Shown in pieces: positions 12,055 through 23,920 of a stretch of 64,000 bases of DNA (position 1 is the first letter of the stretch; every line of letters begins with the position of its first letter). The position numbers and the translations under genes were made by a program. The stretch spans positions 85,500 to 149,499 of the forward strand of contig JANBPU010000022.1 of NCBI GenBank assembly GCA_027575805.1. The letters run 5' to 3'. Source of the DNA: Mycoemilia scoparia (Eukaryota; Kickxellomycota; Kickxellomycetes; Kickxellales; Kickxellaceae). Under the pieces are notes generated by a model, which did not search any database, had not been told where the DNA came from, and was given only the letters and a program-made list of their open reading frames with translations.

Positions 12055-12092
12055 TTGGCATATAAAGGTGAAAGTGGCCTTTTATATGCAAA
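12055..12092. repeat. Imperfect inverted repeat beside MITE copy 2
   Basis: Arms TTTGGCATATAAAGG and CCTTTTATATGCAAA pair with one bulge and one mismatch around a 9-base loop. It could be a 3'-end hairpin or a second decayed element. Function unknown. Confidence 0.4.
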
Positions 12093-13021
12093 TAATACCC
12101 CTATTAGAATTTTCTTCCACTTTACAATAATAGCATCGCCTAGTCATAATAATATATAAACACAGAAGCATTTAGCCTTACACTGCTGATAAATGCGTTT
12201 CTGCTGAGCTGCTTATTGGTGTCCTGTCTATTTGAAATATAAAAGAGTAAGGGTCATGTTGATAAAAAGATGTTAATAAAGGGATTGAGACATCAAGCTG
12301 GATCAATTTCTCAACTACCATGGAAAATCTATTCAAACCGTTTCATGCCAAGTAGGAAAGTATGAGCAATAAGTGAACTTAAGCACCTCTGTGGTTCATG
12401 AGCCAAGAATATTGACAGTTCTATTAAGAAGGGACTGAACAAAAATCTCCCTTATCACACTGTGTGTGTGTGTGTGTGTGTGCACTTGGTCATGTTTATT
12501 TTTGGCCAGGGAATCACCATTGTCACAAACAACTTAATACACATCACTCTTCCTCCACCTTTTTCACACTCACAGAGACGCCCTCACTTTAATTATTTAT
12601 ATTTCCTTATAAACCTTTCAATTACTCTCCTCCTCCATTTGTGATTACATTCCATTTGTTTTTTCCCTACCTCCTGTTATAATTATATACACGTGTTTTT
12701 TAGTTTTATATATATTGCCGTTATAACCACTGTCACTACCACGTAATACTGTTTGAAATTGCTATATTTATTTGAGATACAAGGTAAGCAATGTCTGGAA
12801 TTATAATAATACTCATCTACTTTATACTTCCAGTGCTGCTTTCTTTTGAATGCACACAACACTTGTATACTGCTTATTATGTATACATAGTCCTTTGCTT
12901 TTAACTCTATTGCTGACACATTTTTATATTGGCATTTGTGCATCTACATTTGCTTTCGACGACATTTTTGTAGTAAAGCATACCGTAGTATAAACAACAA
13001 CAACAACAACAGATAAGAGGA

Positions 13022-14296
<1,275 letters not shown>

Positions 14297-16263
14297 ATGC
14301 AGTTATATATAATGGGCATGATGTTGCAACGTTATATGTGTTTAGTGCTAGACTTCAAATATTATTGTTCTTGACTTTAGCGTTTTATAAATCACTTGCG
14401 CTTTTCTCTATTTTAGCTTACTTTATAGCATAGTATGTGACCCCTCTTATTTTAAAATACATTTAGCTTTTCTTTGTATATCTGGCCAAGTTTCACAACT
14501 GATCGGTCACACATTGGCTGTGGATGGATTCTGACAATATAATTTATAAATAATGTAGCATTTCAAATATACTGCTTGTTTTACTTTAACTACAGTACCG
14601 CACTTCAACGGATACTCCAGCCAATATTCCGATATACATGTTTCAATAAATGCTTCTAATGAAAGTCTTTTTACATAAAATAATAATTATAGATCTGTTT
14701 TAAAAATTATAAATGGTCTTTTAATTTTTGTAGCTTGTAAGAGGTTGCTATACTTTCTCTACTTATTCTTTAATCCTCCTCTCCTCTTTGGCTCTTGTTG
14801 TTTTATATCTAATATAAAAGGTATATATAAACCTATATACTATTATTATACTAGATTGTCCAATGTGTTGTAATGCTAATATATTTGTTGTATTGTTGCT
14901 GCTGTTGTATAGGACAGGGCTATAATTATATGTTTATAATGGGAAAGTGTAGTCAAACATTATCTTCAGTCCTGGTTAGACTTTAAAGCTTACTATCTCA
15001 CAGCAGCAGCAGCTCTCTGTCAGTAGTAAGACTGTTTTACTTTACAAAGTCCATGCAAAGCCCATCTGGGTGATGTGTGCGGTAGAAGCACATCATTATA
15101 CAATATTCTTGGGTAACGATTAACTCGAGGCTTTTAGGTAGGAATTGATATCAATGTTAACACTATTATGGCAAACCATAGCAACATTCCTTGTACTAAT
15201 GTTTGTGATTATATTACATGGATAATAATTTTTGAAGGGTACCTTTTGGTGGCCAATAACTATAGGGGACAACCACAGCCAGATGGGTGACTAACCCTTC
15301 AAAAATAATTACCCACATGTCAAGAAATGTCATGTCCTTTCAACACATCAAGATCATATATTTTTATTCCAATAGTTTGAATACAGGCCCAATTAACTTT
15401 CTATATCCCAAAATGACCTTATCTCTCAACACAAGTCTATGTTTGGCCAGTGCTGGTTTTTTATTACAAAGAAGGTTCAGGGTCACTCGCATGCGCCACA
15501 CTGTTAAAAACAAACAATAGAACCGTGCTAAAGAAATGCAAGGATGGTGGCACAACTTTAGGGGGAAAATGTAGTAGATTGTACTTTAACAATTAATATC
15601 CAACTTTCAACTGTATTGATTACACCCAACAGTCCTTTTGGCTATGCTTTCATGGCGTCTTTAACAATAGAGAAAATTATATTTGGCCATGTTAGTTTAA
15701 TGACCTTCACTTGCCACATTTAGACCCTTTCTTTAATAGGTATGGAAACATAATATCAGAAAAGCGAGGTAGACAAGATAATTTTATCAGCCATACAGTC
15801 CATTCCAAAAGCTAGCCAATGTCATGTTTAGAAAGCTAAATTGGTCTAGGTGTTCTAGCAAGAACTTGGGGTGGGTGGAGAGAAATTACAGTAACGCTTT
15901 TTCACCACTGTTTGACTTATGCTCTGCATCTATATTCCAGTTCTTTGCTATTTTTCTAGCACCATTTGGTATCACAAATTGTCTTTCGCCCTATTTCAGC
16001 ACAAGATACATTGCATGCTTGAAGGTTCCAACCTATACACGATCTCTAGGAGATATCCTCTTCCCTCACATACATACTCATAAGCCTCTTCTTTTACAGT
16101 CTCATGCTTATTAGTTGTTTTCTTGATAACCCTCTTATATAAACTTATATCCCCCCAAAGACTAGAAGTATCTTTATTCTTTATTAAGCCATTTCATACC
16201 ACAAATGCCTTTCTTTTCTAATGCTTTGTTTATTCTATTTCTTTAAAAATATATACATATTTA
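14297..16263. other. Long intergenic region with MITE copy 3
   Basis: About 2 kb without a recognisable gene. Holds the element at 15220-15314, GCT/CAG-type repeats near 14897 and 15002, and AT-rich sequence. The last few hundred bases are presumably the promoter of the receptor gene. Confidence 0.45.
15220..15314 (-). mobile_element. MITE-like element, copy 3 (95 bp)
   Basis: The ends GGATAATAATTTTTGAAGGG and (reverse complement) GGGTAATTATTTTTGAAGGG are nearly perfect terminal inverted repeats. Flanks are ACAT (15216-15219) and ACAT (15315-15318). Interior orientation is as in copies 2 and 5. Confidence 0.8.
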
Positions 16264-17625
16264 ATGTCTACACCACATATATTCTCCACGGAGATTATCA
16301 TTAGCACTATAAACTCAGGTGGAAACTATTCTGTGGTATACACAACTACTGATACGAGACATCATATAATAAAAGTCCACGAAACTAAATATGCAGATAC
16401 AATATACGGAGACTTTTCTTGCTTCCTTCAGGCAGCCCAGATAATATCTTTTATATTGTCCATGTTGGTGATAGTCCTAATACTCGTGATGTTTATAATG
16501 CGACCAGATATTGCCAAAAGACCATCAATCAGGCTATCAGGATGGATGGGTTTAACAGATGCTGTATATTCACTGATCCTATTTATGATGTTCGACTATG
16601 ATACCATGATGGCCAAAACGTCCACACAGCTGTGTATTATGGATTGGCTAAGGTGGGCAATGTCGTTGACATTTGTCTTTCTCAATGCCTGTATTGCTAT
16701 CCAACTACACCTCACCGTGATTGCTGTCAACAAACTCCGTCTGGCCAAAACTTTGAACCGATTTTACGAACTGGCTAGCTTTGCGTTGGGATTAGGACTC
16801 ACATCCCTAAGATTCCACTTTTTCCCAAAAACTTCGTGGAATGGATACAAAGTGGTATTTCAACTTCATCAAAAGGACAGAAAATTTTGGATAGGATATT
16901 CCCTTTGTAGTGCTATGTGGGAATCTATTGCTTTGCTGTATTGTTTAGTTATAACTGTGTTGGTTTTGTACAAAATATCATCGACTTGGAGACACAAGAG
17001 ATCAGCAAATGAGCTGAACCAACTTCACTGTTCAGTCCCATCATCAAATGATCCTCCAACAATCACAACAACAAAAGTAATTCAAGATGAAGACCATACC
17101 CTTGTCAACCAGAGCAGCGAGAACATTGTAAACCGCATTGAGATGATACTAACAAAAGAACAGAGATTTGACCCTACATCTGATGGGCACATTTCCAATA
17201 ACCAACCAAAGGCACATCATGATCAATTCATGACTTGCATAGAACTGAAAGCCCCCACCCCATGCTTAAACATACACCAATATAAACCACAATTATCAAA
17301 TGAAGCTGGTGATATACCACAACAACGGCCTGGTAATATTAGACAAAATCACACCCAAATCATTTCAATGCACACTGGAATTTACCACGAACGAATCCGC
17401 AAAGCAGCCATAAGAGTCCTCATGTACCCCATCATACTGCTTGTATTTCGAATACCTTATGTCGTATATGCAATGGATAAACATAAACACCCTTCATTCT
17501 ATTATGGAGCCCACACACTGATGGCGCTTCAAGGCACAGCCAACTTTATTGTATTTTTACTTAACCCAAGCTTTTGTGAGTTTTGGCACGAATCCTTGTT
17601 GGTACTTTTTAAATCCAACTTTTAA
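16264..17625 (+). CDS. Seven-transmembrane receptor-like protein (fungal GPCR candidate)
   Basis: Intronless, 453 residues. An extracellular-type N-terminus carries a possible N-glycosylation site (NYS at 21-23). Hydrophobic segments lie at ~56-79, 92-110, 127-156, 168-184, 212-237, 380-398 and 413-435. A ~140-residue polar loop between segments 5 and 6 is rich in Ser, Thr, His and Gln, a feature of Git3/Gpr1-type and cAMP-receptor-like fungal receptors. A Cys precedes segment 3, as in many GPCRs. By analogy it may sense a nutrient and signal through a G-alpha protein, but ligand and class are unknown. A non-receptor 7-TM protein cannot be excluded. Confidence 0.55.
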   Translation: MSTPHIFSTEIIISTINSGGNYSVVYTTTDTRHHIIKVHETKYADTIYGDFSCFLQAAQIISFILSMLVIVLILVMFIMRPDIAKRPSIRLSGWMGLTDAVYSLILFMMFDYDTMMAKTSTQLCIMDWLRWAMSLTFVFLNACIAIQLHLTVIAVNKLRLAKTLNRFYELASFALGLGLTSLRFHFFPKTSWNGYKVVFQLHQKDRKFWIGYSLCSAMWESIALLYCLVITVLVLYKISSTWRHKRSANELNQLHCSVPSSNDPPTITTTKVIQDEDHTLVNQSSENIVNRIEMILTKEQRFDPTSDGHISNNQPKAHHDQFMTCIELKAPTPCLNIHQYKPQLSNEAGDIPQQRPGNIRQNHTQIISMHTGIYHERIRKAAIRVLMYPIILLVFRIPYVVYAMDKHKHPSFYYGAHTLMALQGTANFIVFLLNPSFCEFWHESLLVLFKSNF

Positions 17626-18055
17626 GCAGCCATTACACATTTTATTAGCTCCAAGGTAAATGTATAGTTATTTGATTTTTTAAAAAAATAAAAGCAAACA
17701 TTGAATAATAAAAGTAATAATCCTCTCATTTTTAATATCAGGTTTTTTTTGTATCATTCTTTTGTTTGATAGATTTGTGTTATTATTTTTGAAGGGTGAC
17801 CATTTACTAACAGATGGTGATCACCAATTTGGCTGTGATTTCCCCTATAATCGCAGGCCACCAAAAGTCATCCTTCAAAAATTATGATCCATTTGGTAAG
17901 AATAGAGAAGTAATGAGGAGTCAGAGGGCAATAATTTATATTTAAGTGCCCCATAATTACCCAACCTCCATTAATATAAACTTTATTAACAATCGAAACA
18001 AAAATAAACAAGATCATTACCAAGAAAAGCGTCCAAAATCTAAAAATAATATCAA
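17626..18055. other. Intergenic region with MITE copy 4
   Basis: The receptor gene 3' end, the element at 17777-17890 and the short Swd2 upstream region. No other structure seen. Confidence 0.5.
17777..17890 (+). mobile_element. MITE-like element, copy 4 (114 bp)
   Basis: The left end GTGTTATTATTTTTGAAGGG and the reverse complement of the right end GGATCATAATTTTTGAAGG form the terminal inverted repeat. Flanks are ATTT (17773-17776) and ATTT (17891-17894). The interior is very similar to copy 1 and in the same orientation. It lies ~165 bp upstream of the Swd2 start. Confidence 0.82.
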
Positions 18056-18468
18056 ATGAATGGATACTCGTCGTCTCGACACACAGGTTCATCGTCGCAA
18101 CACTATAGCTATAGAGGCTCACGGGATGACAGTCGCGAGCGTGGTCATATAGAAAGAGTCAATAGTAGTGACATTATTCGGGATAAAAATGATAACAGCG
18201 AAATTGAAATCCAGAATCACAAAATCAATGATACCAATATTAATGACACTAACGACAATAATGAACTTGAAAACCTTACAGACCCTCTAAGCATTTCTCT
18301 TAACATGGATGTAATATGCTCCATGAAAGCAACAAAACTATTTAATACACTAAAAGGAAAAGCCACATCAATAGATTTTGATAAATCAGGAAAACGGTGC
18401 GTGGTTACGACTGGTTGTGAAAGTATTCACATATTTAACTGTATAACAGGAATGTAAGTATCAATTAA

Positions 18469-18499
<31 letters not shown>

Positions 18500-20119
18500 C
18501 TATTTATTTATATTTTGAACCAACAATTATTGCTATTGTTGATGTAGGCCAGAAACGATGTCATACAGTAAAAAATATGGCTGTGATTTAGCAATATTTA
18601 CACATGAACCTGGTAGTATTTTATACGGATCAACAAAGATTGATGACACAATTAGGTATTTGTCATTCAAAGAAAACCGATTTATTCGATATTTTCAGGG
18701 ACACAGCGGGAGAGTCATATCGATATCAATGGTCAATAGTACACCTAGCATCCATGATCCTCGGTCCCAAGAAGGATATGGTAGCCAAATGTATCAGCAC
18801 AGTAGCAGTGGTCAACACCAAAATCTTCAGCACCGCAATATGTTTGTATCCTCATCTCTAGATGGATCCGTTAGGGTTTGGGATTTTGCTGAGCAGAGAC
18901 CATTGGCCATCTTAAGACCCAAAACACAGAGTAGGAATAATTTACAGCCAGACCCTGGTTCTGGAAATACTGGTTACGACACTCCTTATCCTGTTGTTGC
19001 ATCGGATCCCACTGGAATGGTCCTTGCCATCGGGATCAATAGAAAGGAGATTCAGCTATACGATATGAGCAAACTAAAGGTAAGCAAATTGGCAAAAATT
19101 ATATGGAATTTATATTAAAAGTGGGAACACCACTAACTTATTTTTAACTATAAATGTGTTTTAGGATCCATTTTCTATTATACAACTAAAGGGTGCTTGT
19201 CAGGGCTCAAAGGATTCGAAATCGGTATGGACCAGACTTCAATTTATCCCACCGACCGGGGATCATTTATTAATTTCAACATCATGTGGTCCTCACTATA
19301 TAGTTAACACGTTTACTCAAAAGTTAGTTGCCCAGCTAATTGTTGAAAGCGAAGAAACAAAAACCAATGGTGGTCATCATAATTTATACAGTTCAGCAGG
19401 CTCAAGCACCAACTCCAGCCACCATAGTACTGGGTTTGCGGATATAAAAGCCGAGCTGGATAAAGCTAGTCATGGCCAAAATGTGTGTATAGCACCAAAT
19501 GGAAAATCGGTCATTTCTACTTGTCCAAATGGCTCAATCGCTATATGGGAGCTGCACAGTATATTAAAGAACAATGCATCACATTCTAACCACAACGACA
19601 ATACCAATGAGACTACAGCAACGACGATAGATGTGACAAGTATATATCCAAAAGCCCATTGGCAGAGTTTACTTGATCAAGACGGGCCTGCCACTGTTTG
19701 TGGGTTTAATCCATGTTATATGATGGCTGTTAGTGGATTTGACAAGCTTGTAAGTATCTAATAATCTACTATTTATTTATGTTTGGATTGCTATCGTTCC
19801 CCAGCCATACGATTTTTATGTATGTATGCTGGTTTTAGTGTGATCCTATATTAACTACCTATAGTCTATGATGTACTCTTTGTTCATATCTAAAATACCT
19901 TTATTTTTGGTATGGGGCAATGTGATGATCATTTAACTTGGTATTGGATTTTCAACTTCTCAAACAATTATTTCTACGTAGGCATGTATATGCTTACAAT
20001 TTGATAATAATTGTTTGATAAAAAATCCATACATTTAAAAATTTTGTGTAAACAAAAGAGATTAAAGAGATGCTTGTTGATTGTTATTTTAGGCATTTTG
20101 GGAACCAGTCGAGTATTAG
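18056..20119 (+). CDS. SWD2: Swd2/WDR82 WD40 protein
   Basis: WD40 subunit shared by the Set1/COMPASS histone H3K4 methylase and, in yeast, the mRNA cleavage and polyadenylation factor. Exons 18056-18453, 18548-19079, 19165-19749 and 20093-20119 give 513 residues. Diagnostic stretches are DTIRYLSFKENRFIRYFQGH, the following GHSGRVISISM, SSLDGSVRVWDF, and the C-terminal NPCYMM...AFWEPVEY. The N-terminal ~80 residues are polar and unconserved, and there are Ser/His/Asn-rich insertions in the blades, so it is longer than yeast Swd2 (~330 residues). The last exon encodes only nine codons after a 343-base intron. If the GTAAGT at 19750 were not spliced, the protein would lose the conserved final strand. 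Confidence 0.88.
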
Positions 20120-20618
20120 TATTAAGTAGCTACTCCGATTGTTTTTGCACTATTTCGATCTTCTTACCTTTTACAACGTGTGTATTTATAGTATGAAAAA
20201 AGGATAAGATATTTAAGTTAACTGATATAAAATGTTGGGCTGGAGCTTTGAATACAACAAAAGCTAGTTTGTTTGATTATTCTAAAATAAAATAAATTTA
20301 GACAACTTCTTCTTTATACCCATAATAGCCCTGGTTTTATTATTTTTTTCAGTTATAAATAAATAAATAATTTTAGCCAAACTTTTTCAAGGTCTTAAAG
20401 CTAGCTTATATCAAAACCCAATATTTCGATTCATAAAAAAGGTATTTATAATTAGGGGGTCGACTTTAAAGTAATGTTTTGTTTGCCATTCCTATAAATT
20501 TGTGCTTAAAATGTGCTGGGTCTCCATCATAAAAAGCTTTATTTGGACTGATCACCATTGAAAATTTATTCCAAAGACTAACATTATATATATGCTAATA
20601 TTATATAATAGCTTTTAT
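20120..20618. other. Intergenic, AT-rich
   Basis: Swd2 3' end and Utp25 upstream region. Several TATATA and AATAAA-like stretches; nothing else recognised. Confidence 0.45.
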
Positions 20619-23195
20619 ATGGCCAGAGGAAACAGTGGTAGCCGAGGAAGAGGTGGTGCTAGAAGGGGACTGAACTCAAGACAAAGGCGTGATCTAGAAG
20701 AGTATGGTGAGTTGGATCACTCAAAATCAGCGGCTAGAGCTGACAATGATTTGGATTCAGCCATTAGCAGAGCCATGAGTAACAAGATGTCGAGAAATTT
20801 GGCTAGAGTTGATAGAGAGGCCAGACTCAAGCGTACGCATGGTGACGATCCTAGCAGTGGTAATAAACATATAAAACCAAAGAAGAGAGCTAGAGTTGAA
20901 AAGGCCCATGAGTCTGAAGATGAGCAGGGACAAGAAGAGGCCTATAAACATCTTTTGAATTCTCTAAAAGGTTCAGTTCCAGTTGAAGTTGAATCTGATA
21001 GTGATGGTTTGTCATTAGATGGTGTTGACAATGAATCTGATATTCAGGACAGTGAAGACGAAGTTGATGAAGAGAATGAACTTGTTGAAGGTACTTAAAA
21101 TATATTGGATATATATGTATATATATATATATATAATGGGCAAAAATAAAGGCCACATTCTAGTTAACTTGATAATTATTTTATAATTCTCTTTATTTTT
21201 TACTTTTGAGTAGACTCTGATGGTGAACCAAAAGACGCGGACAATAGTGGTTCAGGGACCAGCGATGAGGAAGAAGAAAGCGAAAATGATGATCAGCAAG
21301 CAACAGAAGATGATTCCAATGCTACTGGCAATCCCAATGATATGTTTTACAAACACTTTAATTCTGAAGACGGGCATAATCAAATACATACCAGGCTAAA
21401 GAGGGTAGTCAACAATGACTATATAATGGCCAAGCCAAAAATTACTGACAAAATATTGAAACAAGCTGTATTTTTTAATACCAACGAATCTGATATTATA
21501 CAAGAATCGATTGCAAAACCAGTTGACATGACACAGATGTGTGTTACCCAGCGCCTTATCAATTCCTGGAATAAACTTGAAAAGCCATACCTTAACAGTG
21601 ATGAAGAAAGCAGTCATGAAAATGAAGCAGCCGAGGAAGCGAACACTATGTCACCACTTCAATCTCGCCTGTTCCATATTTTGAACAACTATAAGGACCT
21701 ATTTTATACCAACCGAACCTACAAGACCAAAAAAGAACTGATGGATCTATATACTCTGCACGCACTTAACCATGTTCTAAGATCAAGAAGACTTGTTGGC
21801 AAAAATAATGCAAAATTAGCAAAGGCCCAAGAAGCTGGAAAAACAATCGATGAGCAGCGTGACCAGGGCTTCACCAGACCAAAAGTACTTGTCATGTTGC
21901 CATTCAGAAACTGTGCATTTGATTTTGTACAAACCTTGTGCAAACTTTTAGGAACTGGAAAAATCTCAAAGCTCGAAAGATTTGCTGAAGAGTTTGGCCC
22001 TGGAGATGAAGACCAAGATAGCACCGGTGATCCCAAAAAGCCAGAAGAGTTTAACTCCATTTTTGCTGGAAACCTTGACGATTCATTTAGAGTTGGAATC
22101 AAGGTCATGCCAAATGCTATCCAGCTATATGCCCCCTTTTACTCGTCAGATATCATCATTGGCTCTCCTTTGGGTCTAAGGCTTTCTTCTGGTAGCTCAG
22201 CTCATGGAAAATCAAGCAAAAAACAGGACTTTGATTTTTTATCGTCAATTGAGGTTTTGATCATGGATCAGTGCGATGCCTTCTTGATGCAGAACTGGGA
22301 ACACGTTAAGCTGGTGCTTGACAATATAAATCACATTCCCAAGAAGGCAAGGGATGCTGACTTTTCACGAATTCGGCCATGGTGCTTGGATGGAACTATG
22401 AAGAACTATCGGCAGACTTTATTATTCAGTGACTATATTGCGCCTGAATTCCTTTCTCTATTCAACAACAAGCCAGCATCTTCAGGATCAACAGATATCA
22501 CTGTTAGCATCAAAGGGCATCACAGTGCTTCCAAATCGTCTCAACAGCTTTGCATGTTTACAAATTATGAAGGAAAGGTCAAGGTTCGACAATCATATCC
22601 GGGTGTTATAGCTGATGTGATTCCAAGAATCACCCAAATATTTACACGACTGTCAATAAAGGATAAGAAGGCAGTGCCAGAAGAGACGTTCAAGTACTTT
22701 ATTGAAAAGACATTGCCAAGCTACAGTCCCCAATCCTCATCAAATAAATGCTCTGTCCTGGTCTTCATACCATCCTATCTTGACTATGTCAAGGTTCGCA
22801 ACTACCTACTAAACAATGACTATGACTTTGAAGAAGCCTGCGAATACTCGTCGCCAAAGGAAGTTTCTCGTGCCCGAACCCAGTTTTATCATGGCAGAAC
22901 AGACTTCTTGATAACCACGGAGAGATTCCATTATTTCCACAGATACAAGATCAGAGGAATTAAAAAGATAGTCTTCTATGGACTTCCTGAGCATAGCCAT
23001 TACTATTCAGAATACCTAAACATGACTATGTCCAATGCATCAGAAACCAATGATGGCAGTGGTAATAGCTCTGTAGATGTAGAGTGCTCTGCACTGTTTT
23101 CGACTTATGACCAGCTTAGATTTGAACGAATCGTTGGGTCTAAATTGGCAAAGCAGATGCTTTCGGGACAAAAAAGCCAATTTACTTTCACATAG
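20619..23195 (+). CDS. UTP25: Utp25/DIEXF, small-subunit processome factor
   Basis: Nucleolar protein needed for 18S rRNA processing; a helicase-like fold without ATPase motifs. Exons 20619-21090 and 21214-23195 join across a 123-base intron to give 817 residues. The N-terminal ~240 residues are Gly/Arg-rich, then strongly acidic (long Glu/Asp/Ser runs). The conserved body follows, with PLQSRLFHILNNYKDLFYTN, PKVLVMLPFRNCAF, DIIIGSPLGLR, IEVLIMDQCDAFLMQNWEH (DEAD position reads DQCD), FIPSYLDYVKVRN and FYGLPEHSHYYSE. An in-frame ATG at 20592 would add nine hydrophobic residues. The second ATG is preferred because it gives the usual basic start. Confidence 0.92.
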
Positions 23196-23920
23196 ATTTT
23201 GGTGTGCTGGATTACCCAATATATATATATTAAATGTGTTAGAATTGGGTTTCAAATACATACATGGTCGACTTAATAAAAGCAGTCCAAAATTAATTTC
23301 CTTTTCAGAGGATCTTGTGGCCACCACCAACACCAACCAATAAAAAAGAATGTGATTTGTGTAAAAATTCTTGGAAATGCATTTTAAAATTATTTTCCAC
23401 GTTTAATACGATATTTCCCAAACTAGTGTTCTATAATCTATAACTGATCTATCGTCGAAGATAGCTAATATATCATTTATGTCCATTTTAATATACAATT
23501 GAGCTCAGAAAGCGAGGCATAAATATTGCATCTACTATTCATTCCCAGCCACAATACCAATAATAAAGATGGCATATCAAGGTAGGAAACACCCATGCGA
23601 GAAAGGAAATGAGAATACACGGTCCTTCTGATTTTTGGGAGTAATGAAACTGGTTTGAGCCACATTTACGAAATCGGTAAATTCAAAGTTATTTATGGCT
23701 TTATTTCACAACAACGGAAATTAAACAAGTAAAACAATATTGATACTGAAATTAATAAACTAGTTTACAAAAATGGAGACAAAATGTAGAAATGGAGTGT
23801 ATGCAAGACAATAAATAAATAAAGGGAAATATAAAGCGATGCTAGGTTGTATGTGTGTGTGTGTGTGTGTTTTAAAAGATGAATGTAATATAATAGAGAT
23901 ACACAAGGAAAGGAATTCAT
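23196..23920. other. Convergent intergenic region
   Basis: Between the Utp25 stop and the stop of the four-TM protein on the other strand. Contains a TG repeat near 23852-23870. No gene seen. Confidence 0.45.

Larger units (their letters stand above)
11877..13021. other. Intergenic region with MITE copy 2 and a hairpin
   Basis: Holds the element at 11956-12052, an adjacent inverted repeat at 12055-12092, a TG microsatellite near 12462-12481 and a CAA repeat just before the Ypt6 start. No gene seen. The right part is the Ypt6 promoter. Confidence 0.5.

Noticed and set aside
12462..12481. TG repeat as a possible regulatory site
   Set aside because: A plain dinucleotide microsatellite. Similar runs occur at 18469 and 23852 with no shared context.
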